A stretch of 64,000 bases of DNA from a virus. This document shows positions 9,304 through 17,454 of the stretch, piece after piece. Both the position numbers and the translations under genes were made by a program. The stretch is from the IMG/VR virus record IMGVR_UViG_3300009103_000015, positions 1-64,000 of that record; one strand, 5' to 3'. Numbering within the stretch: position 1 is the stretch's first letter; each line of letters opens with the position of its first letter. The notes beneath the pieces were generated by a model. That model worked only from the letters and a program-made list of their open reading frames with translations. It was not told where the DNA came from and did not search any database.

Positions 9304-10320
9304 ATGAAACTTAAAGAAATTCAACTGGAAAGAAATGAAATTACTAACTGGAAAGAATATGTAAAGCGACCAGCTAGAGATGATGACTATGAAACAATGT
9401 TAACAGAATCTTGCAAACTTATGGAAGGCGAAAAATTAATTGGTGTCTATATTGTATTACCTAAAACAAAAGAAACTGAATTATTGAGAGAAGTTGTGAG
9501 AAGAATAAATTATAATAGAAACAAAAGAACCTCTGGTTTGACTACAAATTCAAAGGTATTTGGATATCTTCCTAGAGAGATAATTAGAAAAGATTATTGT
9601 TCTTCTGCTGATTTAGCTACAACGAATGCAAAATATCATGCAGTTATTACACAGTTCGGAGAAACTCTAACTAAGAATTACAAAGAAAGTTGTCCAGAGA
9701 TGTTTGAATATCATAATGGAATAACAAAAGAAAAAATAAAAAAGGAATGGGTTATCAATAATACTCCATACACTTCAGGTATAATTAACAAAGATTCTCA
9801 ACTTAATTATCATTGGGATAGAGGAAACTACAAGAAAGTATTTTCAAACATGGTTGCTTTCAAAAACAAATGTGAAGGTGGACATTTAGCAATACCTGAA
9901 TACAATATTGGTTTAGAAATAGCAGATCTATCATTAACTTTCTTTGCTGGTCAAGAAGTTTTACATGGTGTCACTCCATTCAGAAATAATCAAGGTGGTT
10001 ATAGATACACTCTAGTTTATTACACAATGAATCAGATGTGGAAATGTGAAGATGTTTCAAAAGAAGTTGCTAGAATAAGAGAAAGAAAAACTCAACGTGA
10101 AAAGAACAGAGTGTTAAGATTACAGGGAAAGTTATCTGAAGAAGATGATCCAATAGGACAGCTTAGACAGAAAGTGAAAGATCCAAAACAATATATGAAT
10201 TATAATATATTTGCAGAATTAGGTATAGATAGAAAGTATCTAGGAGTTCCATTCACAAGGCTTCCAAAATACATACAAGAAAAATTAGTTCATTACAAAC
10301 AGAAGGAAAGAAAAGAATAA
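9304..10320 (+). CDS. TET/JBP-family 2OG-Fe(II) dioxygenase
   Basis: A 338-residue protein. The iron and 2-oxoglutarate ligands can be placed as H170-W-D172, H221 and R234, within a double-stranded beta-helix pattern that includes GGHLAIPE and LHGVTPF. An N-terminal FGYLPRE segment and SSAD resemble phage TET/JBP proteins. Family members hydroxylate the methyl group of 5-methylcytosine or thymine in DNA, which is the first step of hypermodification in several phages. The ParB-like gene lies 33 nt upstream and a P-loop kinase lies 1 kb downstream. Assignment to the dioxygenase superfamily is firm. The substrate base cannot be told. Confidence 0.78.
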   Translation: MKLKEIQLERNEITNWKEYVKRPARDDDYETMLTESCKLMEGEKLIGVYIVLPKTKETELLREVVRRINYNRNKRTSGLTTNSKVFGYLPREIIRKDYCSSADLATTNAKYHAVITQFGETLTKNYKESCPEMFEYHNGITKEKIKKEWVINNTPYTSGIINKDSQLNYHWDRGNYKKVFSNMVAFKNKCEGGHLAIPEYNIGLEIADLSLTFFAGQEVLHGVTPFRNNQGGYRYTLVYYTMNQMWKCEDVSKEVARIRERKTQREKNRVLRLQGKLSEEDDPIGQLRQKVKDPKQYMNYNIFAELGIDRKYLGVPFTRLPKYIQEKLVHYKQKERKE

Positions 10321-10460
10321 TGTTTACAGGTTTGGCAGACATTAATTCATTCTGGTCTATAATATCAATTTGTTTTTTCATTGGTGGTCTAACTATTGGT
10401 TGGGTTGCTAAAGATTGGAAGAAATCAGAAAAGCGTAGAGGTGATGGAAGATGGGATTAG
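10320..10460 (+). CDS. Small single-pass membrane protein
   Basis: A 46-codon frame. Its ATG shares one base with the preceding stop, and its end overlaps the next gene by 10 nt. One hydrophobic segment (about residues 10-30, SIISICFFIGGLTIGW) is followed by a basic tail (KKSEKRRG), suggesting a cytosolic C-terminus. The function is unknown. Confidence 0.6.
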   Translation: MFTGLADINSFWSIISICFFIGGLTIGWVAKDWKKSEKRRGDGRWD

Positions 10461-10732
10461 GTAGAAAGTTCTTTTCAAATGTTTGGGGAAAACCTGAATG
10501 GAGTTTACCAACAGAAGATGAAGTCACTAAAAATATTATTAAACTTAGAAAGGATATAGAATCCATGCCCAACTCTCCTGAAAAAACAAAAGCAGTTTAC
10601 ACTTTAGCAAATCAAATGCAAATACTTAGATTAATTCTACATGAAAAGAAGAAGCAGAAATACAGACCTGATGCAAAAGGAAAATGGGTTTGGATAGATG
10701 AAGAAGAATATCAGGGAAGAAAATATGAGTGA
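10451..10732 (+). CDS. Hypothetical protein, 93 aa
   Basis: A basic, largely helical protein. The start overlaps the preceding mini-gene. A KWVWIDEEEY segment near the C-terminus may form a small strand pair. No recognised domain. It lies inside the ParB/TET/kinase group, so it may serve the same process. Confidence 0.65.
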   Translation: MGLGRKFFSNVWGKPEWSLPTEDEVTKNIIKLRKDIESMPNSPEKTKAVYTLANQMQILRLILHEKKKQKYRPDAKGKWVWIDEEEYQGRKYE

Positions 10733-10844
10733 CGTAGATGAATTTCATGAGAGGGCATGGGTTTGTAATCACCCAAACTTATTCTTCAAAGAGTTCAAAT
10801 TTTATTGCAGAGTTTGTGGAAAGGAAGTTCCGAATGGAAAATGA
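10725..10844 (+). CDS. Zinc-ribbon mini-protein, 39 aa
   Basis: ATG 10725 to TGA 10844, overlapping the preceding gene by 8 nt. WVCNHP and YCRVCGKE provide the cysteine/histidine ligands of a small ribbon. I prefer this frame over the +1 alternative through the same bases (from 10738), because only this one has a metal site and coupled overlaps at both ends. Confidence 0.55.
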   Translation: MSDVDEFHERAWVCNHPNLFFKEFKFYCRVCGKEVPNGK

Positions 10845-10935
10845 TGAAACAAAATACTGTATCGAGTGTGGACATTATTATAATGAAAATCATAACGGTG
10901 AAAGAATAATGTGCGAGTGTGAATGTCATGGTTGA
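10834..10935 (+). CDS. CxCxCH-tail zinc mini-protein
   Basis: 33 codons. CIECGH is followed by the terminal CECECHG signature, which recurs in at least four other tiny genes here (10928, 18036, 21331 and 59495). It overlaps its neighbours by 11 and 8 nt. The function is unknown, and the metal site is inferred from the ligand pattern. Confidence 0.6.
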   Translation: MENDETKYCIECGHYYNENHNGERIMCECECHG

Positions 10936-11191
10936 AGCTCCAACGTGTGGAGTTTGCTTAGCAACAGCAGAAGGAGAACATCAATGGATTCCATCACATC
11001 TAAAGAATGATGATAGATTTACTTTTACCTGTAAATGTAAATGTCATAATGGTAAAGAAGAATTTCAAGAAGCACATAGAAGTAAAGCTTACAACATAAA
11101 ACATTGTATCTACTGTGGGAAGAAAGATTTTAAAGACTTTGATGAGGTATTAGATCATGTCAGAAGAGAATGTAAAAAAAGAAACGTGTGA
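10928..11191 (+). CDS. Zinc protein with CxCxCH motif and C2H2-like finger
   Basis: 87 residues from ATG 10928. A GTG at 10919 is a possible alternative start. The N-terminal half carries CGVC and CKCKCHNG. The C-terminal half has CIYCGKKDF with a downstream H and C, giving a C2HC-type finger. This makes it a two-module member of the CxCxCH family. Function unknown. Confidence 0.65.
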   Translation: MVEAPTCGVCLATAEGEHQWIPSHLKNDDRFTFTCKCKCHNGKEEFQEAHRSKAYNIKHCIYCGKKDFKDFDEVLDHVRRECKKRNV

Positions 11192-11291
11192 GAGATGTGG
11201 TAATGAAATGGATAATCTAAGTGCCTGTCACTTGAGATGTTCAAACTGTGGTGTTGAATACGATTGTTCAGATAAGGGAACTACATGGTAA
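11157..11291 (+). CDS. Zinc-ribbon mini-protein, 44 aa
   Basis: ATG 11157 to TAA 11291. CERCG and CSNCG are spaced as in a standard zinc ribbon. It overlaps the previous gene by 35 nt and the kinase gene by 7 nt, so it is probably translated with the kinase. Confidence 0.6.
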   Translation: MSEENVKKETCERCGNEMDNLSACHLRCSNCGVEYDCSDKGTTW

Positions 11292-11842
11292 AAATAATTG
11301 CTATCGGTGGAGTAGCTGGAACTGGAAAGACAAAGATAATTCAAGACTTTATCAAGAAATCAAAAGATTGGAAGGTATCAAAGCCTGAAAAGACATTGGA
11401 TTCTATTTACAGTGAAAAAATGAATTGTTTTGTTCTAGGAAAATATGATCCATTCTATGAAGGTGAAGGTTATGCACAGGGAACTGATAGATTAAGTATG
11501 TCAGTTCAACCACACGCTAAAAAATTCTTCAAGAATCTAAATTCAAACTGTATTTTTGAAGGAGATAGGTTATACAATCAAAAGATGTTAGAGTTTCTAC
11601 TAAATGAAACCAATCACGAATGTTTATTCCTAATTCTAGACTGTAAATCAGATATGCTAATTCAAAGATACAGAAAAAGAAATAGTGAACAGTCTGCTAA
11701 ATTCATTCAAGGTAGATTTACAAAGTATAACAACATAATACGCAACATGAAATCAAACATAACAATAGTAAAGAATGAAACAGAATCAGATTCCAAGAAG
11801 ATTTCTAAGATAATCAACAACTTTATATTGAATGTCAACTAA
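11285..11842 (+). CDS. P-loop kinase, candidate DNA-base kinase of a hypermodification pathway
   Basis: A 185-residue P-loop protein. Walker A is GGVAGTGKT (residues 8-16). LGKYD and GTDRLSM (about residues 51-72) and an EGDRLY segment follow, then a lid-like RYRKR. The GTD(R/A)xS signature after a LGxY strand is, to my recollection, typical of phage kinases that phosphorylate hydroxymethylated bases in DNA. A general nucleotide kinase is the alternative. Proximity to the TET/JBP and ParB-like genes supports the first reading. Confidence 0.6.
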   Translation: MVKIIAIGGVAGTGKTKIIQDFIKKSKDWKVSKPEKTLDSIYSEKMNCFVLGKYDPFYEGEGYAQGTDRLSMSVQPHAKKFFKNLNSNCIFEGDRLYNQKMLEFLLNETNHECLFLILDCKSDMLIQRYRKRNSEQSAKFIQGRFTKYNNIIRNMKSNITIVKNETESDSKKISKIINNFILNVN

Positions 11843-11887
11843 TACAATGCATAGAGATCCCTCCGTCAATATACTCTCATTCCGAAA

Positions 11888-11910
11888 GTAATGGGCGAAC
11901 AAACCATTAC
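11888..11910. terminator. Hairpin between convergent genes
   Basis: A perfect 7-bp inverted repeat, GTAATGG and CCATTAC, with a 9-nt loop. It lies midway between the kinase gene and the oppositely oriented metzincin gene, a plausible two-way terminator. No long T-run follows on either strand, so the function is uncertain. Confidence 0.35.
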
Positions 11911-11914
11911 CAAA

Positions 11915-12793
11915 TTATTCTAGATTAGAATTATATTTTTCCATTAAATGTTCAACAGAAGCATTAATTATTTCTTCTATTGAAACTTTGTTTGGCATTA
12001 AACCGTTTAGACCACCAAACCCATCTGTATTGTAAATCTGTCTTAACATTTCTCTATCTGCAATAGGTATATCATCGTAGATAACTGGAGCAAAAGGATT
12101 CATTATTGGAAACATCAAACTTGGTAAATCATTTCCAAACTCTTGATCTTCTATATAATGACCAACTCCTAATGCGTGAGCATATTCATGTCTAATTATT
12201 TTTTGAATTGCTTCAGTTGGCATTGGTTTTGCTGTAAGATCAATCTTGTATTCTTCTTTCTTTTCATCACTACATCCTATACAAAAAGTAAAGTTCTGAC
12301 CAATTTCTATACTATCTAGATAAACCATAATGAAAGCCCATTGATGTTTAGAATGAGAAAAGTCAATAGAAGTATAACCTAGTGCTTTTTGATTTGGAAT
12401 GTGTTGACCTGTATTCTCTTTTGCAAATTCTATGAAAATACTACATTCAGAAAAATCTAATACATTCTTATCAAAATGGTTTTCATAATAGACTAATTTC
12501 ATTGGAATATCCCAACCACCTTCTTTATAGAATCTAGTATCTTGAGAATAACTATCCATAGCATCACTCCATTCTTGAACTGTTAGAATAGTCATAGTTA
12601 AGATTCCATCATAGAATCTATCTTGAATTTCTGGAGCTGGTTCCATGATACAGGTCATAGGATTATCTTTATGATATATTCCAGAACCCATAGTTTCTAT
12701 GAAATCTGCGTGGGCTATACCTAATGGTAAAGTGGTCACAGTAGTAGATAGAATGAGTAGAGTAATCAAGAAAATAGAAAGAATCTTCATCAT
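11915..12793 (-). CDS. Exported metzincin (matrixin-like) metalloprotease
   Basis: 292 residues counted from the ATG at 12793. A TTG at 12802 is an alternative start. Residues 1-29 form a signal peptide ending in IAHA. The zinc site HEYAHALGVGH (residues 202-212) matches HExxHxxGxxH, followed by a Met-turn (LMFP, 226-229), the metzincin hallmarks. It should act outside the cell or in the S-layer space. It is the only minus-strand gene, which suggests separate timing or later acquisition. S-layer or host-surface cleavage is inferred, not shown. Confidence 0.82.
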   Translation of the reverse strand: MMKILSIFLITLLILSTTVTTLPLGIAHADFIETMGSGIYHKDNPMTCIMEPAPEIQDRFYDGILTMTILTVQEWSDAMDSYSQDTRFYKEGGWDIPMKLVYYENHFDKNVLDFSECSIFIEFAKENTGQHIPNQKALGYTSIDFSHSKHQWAFIMVYLDSIEIGQNFTFCIGCSDEKKEEYKIDLTAKPMPTEAIQKIIRHEYAHALGVGHYIEDQEFGNDLPSLMFPIMNPFAPVIYDDIPIADREMLRQIYNTDGFGGLNGLMPNKVSIEEIINASVEHLMEKYNSNLE

Positions 12794-12818
12794 TATTATC
12801 AAGGATTTCTAGTTTTTA

Positions 12819-12831
12819 TGTATAAAATTCT
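12819..12831 (-). promoter_or_regulatory. TATA-like box for the exported metzincin
   Basis: Read on the minus strand, GAATTTTATACAT lies about 27-35 nt upstream of the ATG at 12793, consistent with an archaeal promoter and a leaderless mRNA. Confidence 0.4.
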
Positions 12832-12866
12832 AAAACATTATATTCAAATAACAATTATCACTAGTA

Positions 12867-13034
12867 TGGGATTAGGAAAAGCGTTGTTTACTGAAGTTTT
12901 GCAACAGTCTTGTCATTCAGATGGTTTTCTAGCCACTAATCCCAAACACAGTTCTGTGCTTGAACTTGTTTACTTGGAAGTTGGGCAGACTGCTTTCTGA
13001 GACACATCGCAGTTTGGGGAATGTTCAACTTCCA
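12867..13034. ncRNA. Candidate structured RNA in the divergent gap
   Basis: The gap holds three inverted repeats and is visibly more GC-rich than its surroundings. TGGGATTAG (12867-12875) pairs with CTAATCCCA (12936-12944). CACAG/CTGTG lies at 12947-12958. TGGAAGTTG (12975-12983) pairs with CAACTTCCA (13026-13034), with an inner ACTGC/GCAGT nested inside. Either strand could be transcribed. A 60-codon frame at 12818-13000 shows no protein-like features. It is not a tRNA: no T-arm or acceptor pairing was found. An operator cluster for the flanking genes is the alternative. Confidence 0.45.
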
Positions 13035-13061
13035 TAGTTTTATTAATTCCAATGACCTAGA

Positions 13062-13367
13062 ATGAACGTGTCAAAAGAAGAAAAAAGCGTAGATGAATTG
13101 GAAGAAATATCAGAAGAGGATTTAGAATTAGATACAATTCTGAAATTATTTGATGAGAAGAGAACAACTAAAGTTTTCAATGCAATAGATTTAGCTTTGA
13201 ATGAAGTTGTGACAGAATTGAAACCAACTCCATACGAAGTAGAAGTTGCATTGAAATTAATAGATTTGAAACTAAAAGATTTAGAAACTCGTTCTGCAAT
13301 AGCTGGTATGCAAGAAACATACAAACCAGAAGATGTAAAAGAAGAACATGAAATGATGTATAAATGA
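13062..13367 (+). CDS. Hypothetical acidic helical protein, 101 aa
   Basis: An acidic, charged and likely all-helical protein without cysteine pairs or membrane segments. It overlaps the following zinc-finger gene by ATGA. A T-rich box (about 13034-13046) lies upstream. No family recognised. It lies one or two genes before terminase. Confidence 0.65.
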   Translation: MNVSKEEKSVDELEEISEEDLELDTILKLFDEKRTTKVFNAIDLALNEVVTELKPTPYEVEVALKLIDLKLKDLETRSAIAGMQETYKPEDVKEEHEMMYK

Positions 13368-13630
13368 CAAACACAGATAAGAAAAAAGATCACATCTTTG
13401 TTCCAAATCCAAATCCAGAATGGAATATTAAGATAGCCAATAAAGATGCTGTTGCAGAAAATTATGGAAGTAAGATAGGAAGGGAACAGTATGATGATGT
13501 AGAAACAGGTGCAGTTGAATGTATTCAGAAATCATGTAATAAATTTCCACAGACTGTTTGTCAAGAATGTTTTGAATATGTTTGTGAAGATCACCTTTAT
13601 AGGCATCCAAACTGTAATCAAGGTAAATGA
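13364..13630 (+). CDS. AN1-like treble-clef zinc-finger protein
   Basis: 88 residues. The C-terminal half has ligands C-x4-C-x7-C-x2-C-x4-C-x2-H-x3-H-x2-C, close to the AN1-type two-zinc pattern. AN1 fingers are found in archaeal and eukaryotic proteins and usually mediate protein contacts. The N-terminal half is lysine rich. It is coupled to the upstream gene. The assignment rests on spacing alone. Confidence 0.65.
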   Translation: MTNTDKKKDHIFVPNPNPEWNIKIANKDAVAENYGSKIGREQYDDVETGAVECIQKSCNKFPQTVCQECFEYVCEDHLYRHPNCNQGK

Positions 13631-13655
13631 TAAGGAAGGAACTCTCTATGCAAAA

Positions 13656-13667
13656 AAAACTTAAAAC
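13656..13667 (+). promoter_or_regulatory. TATA-like box before the terminase operon
   Basis: AAAACTTAAAAC is centred about 29 nt before the ATG at 13691. A weak GGAG lies about 10 nt before that ATG, so a short leader is also possible. Confidence 0.4.
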
Positions 13668-13690
13668 GTTTTGTTGTTGGAGAGAATATT

Positions 13691-14011
13691 ATGCTTAGAG
13701 AAAAATGGGAATGGGACACAGTGTTAAGAAAGATGGTAAGAGTAATGGCTATTCAAAAAGAAGAAGATCCTATTACAATCTATGTTCTGATTGACGAAGA
13801 ACAAGAAGATAATACTTTAGATGGAGTAATAATAAATGAATTGAATGAAGAATTAATGAGTATGATAAATTATGAAGTTAAGTGCCCACAATGTAAAACA
13901 ATAACAAAAATAATTGGAGATGTAAAAGCAGAAAAGTGGAGTGAACCTTCATTCAGATGTCCTGATTGTCATATAGAAATACCATTATTAATTAGAAAGG
14001 GAGCTTTGTAA
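13691..14011 (+). CDS. Protein with C-terminal zinc ribbon, 106 aa
   Basis: The N-terminal 60 residues are acidic with beta/alpha character. The C-terminal part carries CPQC and CPDC about 30 residues apart, a zinc ribbon. It ends 1 nt before the small terminase gene, so it is co-translated with it. Function unknown. Confidence 0.65.
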   Translation: MLREKWEWDTVLRKMVRVMAIQKEEDPITIYVLIDEEQEDNTLDGVIINELNEELMSMINYEVKCPQCKTITKIIGDVKAEKWSEPSFRCPDCHIEIPLLIRKGAL

Positions 14012-14012
14012 T

Positions 14013-14435
14013 ATGTTGCATCCTGAAAAGAAAGAAAAGAAAAAAGAAGTTGATGATAGAAGGGATATGGTAAATAAAATGTTGATAAAGGGAGCAACTC
14101 AATTAGAAATATCAAACCAACTAAAAATTTCCATTAGCACAGTTGAACGTGATGTTAAAGTAATAAAAGAAAATGCTAGTAAGTGGTTAGATGATTTAGC
14201 AAAGAAAGGTATTGTCCATGAATGGAAACAGGGATTAGAAAAGTTAAGAGAAACTGAAAGAAAACTAAATCAAATATTGCAAGAAAAGGAATTATCAAGA
14301 GATGATACACTTAGAATTTTAAAACAAAGAGATGAAAACATAGCATTACAAACTCAATTCTTAATGGATGGTCCAGCACTTCACGCCATAAAATCTCACA
14401 TGAATGATATAGGTGAAATTGATGACCACTTATAG
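14013..14435 (+). CDS. terS: Terminase small subunit (HTH), probable
   Basis: 140 residues. An N-terminal helix-turn-helix (residues about 15-55, KGATQLEISNQLKISISTVE) is followed by a long charged helical region suited to oligomerisation. Position directly before the large terminase, with overlapping ends, and the size fit a packaging-initiator that binds viral DNA. The call relies on context plus HTH, because small terminases are poorly conserved. Confidence 0.7.
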   Translation: MLHPEKKEKKKEVDDRRDMVNKMLIKGATQLEISNQLKISISTVERDVKVIKENASKWLDDLAKKGIVHEWKQGLEKLRETERKLNQILQEKELSRDDTLRILKQRDENIALQTQFLMDGPALHAIKSHMNDIGEIDDHL

Positions 14436-16206
14436 AAGTAAGATTCAAACCTTCGTTAAAACAAATACGAATTGGTTAGATGACGAAGAAGAACTTCCAG
14501 AATTACCAACTGATATTAAACAATGGATTAACGTAGCAAGACCTTTTGTTGAAGGTCAACAGATGAGAAGAAGTTTTCTAACGATTCCATTTTGGGAAGC
14601 AATCTATGAAGATAAGACACAAGACATAATGGTTGTCGCTGGAAGACAGGTTTACAAATCTACATTCGCAACAGATATTCTAGCAAATTATACTACCAGT
14701 AGAAACAATATTTCAGTTTGTTATGTAAGTTATGATGATGTTAACAGAAACGCTTTCAGTAATCAGAAATTAAGAGTTGGAACGTTTCTAACAAATCCTA
14801 TTCTACAAAGATTTCCACGTTCTGGAAAGAGTGCTGGAAACGTAGGAGAAGTTCCACTGAAAAATAATTCTACAATATATGTGACAACAGATCATTGGGG
14901 TTATAGACACGTAGAAGGAAAGTCACTTCAGGTTTGTATTCTAGACGAAGCACAATATCATGATATACAATTCTTACCTAAATTGCAAGAAGCTATGACT
15001 GCAACGAAAGGAAGATTATACATTCTAGGAATTGGTGGAGAAGCTGGTTCTCCATACGAAAGATTATGGAATGATACTGATCAAAGAGAATGGATTTACG
15101 AAGATGAGAATTGGAGAGATAAGTTGAAGTTTGATAAACATGGGTTAGTGATTGGAGATTATATGAAAGATATTTTGAAAGGTAAATGGAAATCAAATAA
15201 ACCTCACAATAAACTCTTTCATGGTTATCATATTCCACAATACATAGTTCCAACAATACCTTTGACAATAGATGATGCTGTTAAGAAATACAAACTACAT
15301 CCAAAGTTCTCGATAGAATGGAAGAAGAAACATAATCCAACTTCAATATTCAATTCTCATGTTCTTGGTGGATTCTTCCACGCTTTGAGAAGACCTGTCA
15401 CTAGGGAAATGGTAGAAGCTTGCATGGAATCTGATAAAGTATTGTTAACTCCAAGCCAGATAGCTCAAATCAAAGACAAACAACAAAACAAAGTTAAGAT
15501 TGCATTAGGAGTTGACTTTGGTAGCAGTCCTTCAAAAAGTGCAACAGTAATCTGTATTCTAATTCATTGGAGAGAAACTGATAGATATCAAATGGCATTT
15601 ATGGAAAAAAGACCAGCAGAAAATCAGATGGATCAAGCACAATACATAACAAAGTTGTTTGGTAAATGTAAATGTGATATAGGATTCGGAGACTTAGGAT
15701 ATGGAGCAATTCAAGTTAAAACAATTCAAGATGGTGGAGCAGATAGAACTTCTGGAGAAATATTTGAGGGAGTGACATCTCAAAGATTTGTAGGTTGTAG
15801 AACCGTTGGAGATGAAAGTAAACCTATGATGAGATATGATAAGAAAGTAGATGAACATGGAGAGGTCACAGGTATGATTAAACTAGACAAGACAACTATA
15901 ATCCAAGAGTTCATAGATTTGTTAGAAACTCAAGTTCCAGATAAGAAAGAACCTGAAAATGAAAAGCTAGCAAAAATGAAGTTAAGAATACCTAGTAAGA
16001 AGGATTGGGAAACAGATTGGTTGATTGATGAATTTTGTGAGATAACTCGTAGAGATCTAGATGAAATGGGAGATGTCGAGACAGGTGTTGATAAACGCAT
16101 GAAAGTCAGGAAACTCTTCAACCATCCTAGAGATTCTACAATGTCTGTGATTTATGCAATGAAAGCTCTAGAATTTACGAGTGAATGGCATTGGGTTTCA
16201 GCATAA
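14422..16206 (+). CDS. terL: Terminase large subunit
   Basis: 594 residues from ATG 14422 (GTG 14413 is possible). The ATPase half has Walker A AGRQVYKST (near residue 74), Walker B VCILDEA (near 171-177) and a downstream GIGGEAGSPY coupling segment. The nuclease half shows GVDFGSS, FGDLGYG and a C-terminal HPRDST acidic site, the RNase H-like metal ligands. It powers DNA translocation through the portal and cuts genome ends. The usual Walker A glycine before the lysine is tyrosine here, a notable variant. Confidence 0.95.
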   Translation: MTTYRSKIQTFVKTNTNWLDDEEELPELPTDIKQWINVARPFVEGQQMRRSFLTIPFWEAIYEDKTQDIMVVAGRQVYKSTFATDILANYTTSRNNISVCYVSYDDVNRNAFSNQKLRVGTFLTNPILQRFPRSGKSAGNVGEVPLKNNSTIYVTTDHWGYRHVEGKSLQVCILDEAQYHDIQFLPKLQEAMTATKGRLYILGIGGEAGSPYERLWNDTDQREWIYEDENWRDKLKFDKHGLVIGDYMKDILKGKWKSNKPHNKLFHGYHIPQYIVPTIPLTIDDAVKKYKLHPKFSIEWKKKHNPTSIFNSHVLGGFFHALRRPVTREMVEACMESDKVLLTPSQIAQIKDKQQNKVKIALGVDFGSSPSKSATVICILIHWRETDRYQMAFMEKRPAENQMDQAQYITKLFGKCKCDIGFGDLGYGAIQVKTIQDGGADRTSGEIFEGVTSQRFVGCRTVGDESKPMMRYDKKVDEHGEVTGMIKLDKTTIIQEFIDLLETQVPDKKEPENEKLAKMKLRIPSKKDWETDWLIDEFCEITRRDLDEMGDVETGVDKRMKVRKLFNHPRDSTMSVIYAMKALEFTSEWHWVSA

Positions 16207-16216
16207 TAAACAATGG

Positions 16217-16228
16217 ATATTTATTTAT
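16217..16228 (+). promoter_or_regulatory. TATA box before gene 16247
   Basis: ATATTTATTTAT is centred about 25 nt before the ATG at 16247. A TTAATTAATTAATT tract lies between the box and the start. Similar TTAA tracts occur near 23010, 18262 and 53748. Confidence 0.45.
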
Positions 16229-16246
16229 CAACTTAATTAATTAATT

Positions 16247-16522
16247 ATGGATGAAATCCTAGAAAATAAGATATGTCCTAGATGCAACAAGAATGAATTA
16301 GAAGAAGATGGCAGAAATGCTGTTTCTAGAAGAGATAACAAAACTCAAATTTGTTCGAGTTGTGGGGAACGAGAAGCTTTCTGTGATTATTTCAAATACA
16401 GTTCGCTTCCAATATCAGAAATAAATGTGGAAAGAAATTTCCATAAGAAAATAGAAAGACCATATTCTAAATATAGAAGCTGGCATAGAAAAATAGATGA
16501 GGGAAGACAATGTCAAGTGTGA
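16247..16522 (+). CDS. Phage-type zinc-ribbon protein (NAxSRRDNKT family)
   Basis: 91 residues. CPRC and CSSCGE flank the segment NAVSRRDNKTQI, a signature of small zinc-ribbon proteins common in tailed phages. The biochemical role of the family is not known to me. It overlaps the next gene by 13 nt. Confidence 0.75.
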   Translation: MDEILENKICPRCNKNELEEDGRNAVSRRDNKTQICSSCGEREAFCDYFKYSSLPISEINVERNFHKKIERPYSKYRSWHRKIDEGRQCQV

Positions 16523-16845
16523 CACTTCCTGAATACAAAGTCTATTCAGATAAAGGATATGGAGTGACAGAAGAAAGTATTCAATACTTAGAAACTCTGA
16601 AAGGGAAACTTGGTTCTATACGAAACATAAACATTGATCAGAACAGAGAAATGTCTATGGAAATTGTATGCGAAGGTGGATTAGTTCTTCTTTCAGGTTG
16701 CAACTGTGGTTATGGTGGAACTGGTCCACATGGTTCAATAAAAGTTCTAAAGATACTTGGTTTCAAAAACCCAAAAAGATACGAAGAACAAATCTTTGGA
16801 GAAGGGTGTGTAAGAATTGAAGTCAGAGAAAATGTCAGATACTAA
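16510..16845 (+). CDS. Conserved-looking hypothetical protein with GCNCGYGGTG motif
   Basis: 111 residues with mixed alpha/beta character. GCNCGYGGTGPHG in the middle could form a nucleotide- or metal-binding loop. I do not recognise the family. It overlaps both neighbours. Function unknown. Confidence 0.6.
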   Translation: MSSVTLPEYKVYSDKGYGVTEESIQYLETLKGKLGSIRNINIDQNREMSMEIVCEGGLVLLSGCNCGYGGTGPHGSIKVLKILGFKNPKRYEEQIFGEGCVRIEVRENVRY

Positions 16846-17446
16846 CCCACTTCCAAAAGATTACGAAGTTCATGTGATTGGAACTCCTGAAGGAGCAGAT
16901 AAAGTAATTGCTCTAGATAAAGAAGGAAATCAACTCAATGATATTGAAGATGGAAGTGTAGAAGGTTTCTGTTTCATAAAAAAACTTAGAGATGAATCTC
17001 CAGAGTATGATAGAAAGTTATGGAATGAATTAATTCGTATTGGTAGAAGAATTGAACCAAGAATTGAAGGCGAAACTTTTGGTCAAAACAATCTAAGTAA
17101 ACCTTTCATCAATGCAATCATGGGAACTCTACAATATTATGGAGCATCTGAAAAACAATTAAACCAAACCTTTCAAGACTTAGCAATCGCAAGATATAGA
17201 ATATGGGATTGGCTTGGAATGTGTTATACTGGAGCTCTATGGGCTAAAGGTCAAACTTTCAAATGTATAGAGAACATGGTTAAGTTATACATCTGCCAAG
17301 AAAATGTTGGTGGTTTCTGCTGGTGGTTGAGAGGTCATGACTTAGACATTGAAGAACCTCACAGATGTGGAGATTGTATAAACCAATATAGAAATTGGAT
17401 GAAAGATGTCAAGACTAAAGGTTTAAACCCAAATGACTTTAACTAG
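16832..17446 (+). CDS. Hypothetical protein, about 204 aa
   Basis: Start placed at ATG 16832; a TTG at 16817 is the longer option. Aromatic- and cysteine-rich in the second half (YRIWDWLGMCYTG, GFCWWLRGHD, CGDC). CGDC with nearby H may bind a metal. No family recognised. It ends 8 nt before the next gene. Confidence 0.6.
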   Translation: MSDTNPLPKDYEVHVIGTPEGADKVIALDKEGNQLNDIEDGSVEGFCFIKKLRDESPEYDRKLWNELIRIGRRIEPRIEGETFGQNNLSKPFINAIMGTLQYYGASEKQLNQTFQDLAIARYRIWDWLGMCYTGALWAKGQTFKCIENMVKLYICQENVGGFCWWLRGHDLDIEEPHRCGDCINQYRNWMKDVKTKGLNPNDFN

Positions 17447-17454
17447 ATATAGAA

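Noticed and set aside
10738-10833. N-terminal extension of the 10834 mini-gene
   Set aside because: The alternative frame 10725-10844 over the same bases encodes a clear zinc ribbon with coupled ends.
12818-13000. 60-codon + strand frame in the divergent gap
   Set aside because: No motif or coupling, and it runs through the inverted repeats of the proposed structured RNA.
12975-13034. tRNA gene suggested by the GTTCAAC segment
   Set aside because: Stem lengths do not fit a T-arm and no 7-bp acceptor pairing or anticodon arm can be drawn.
16229-16242. TTAA tandem tracts as a distinct repeat family or att site
   Set aside because: Copies near 16233, 18262, 23010 and 53748 are low-complexity A/T runs next to promoters, without longer shared flanks.
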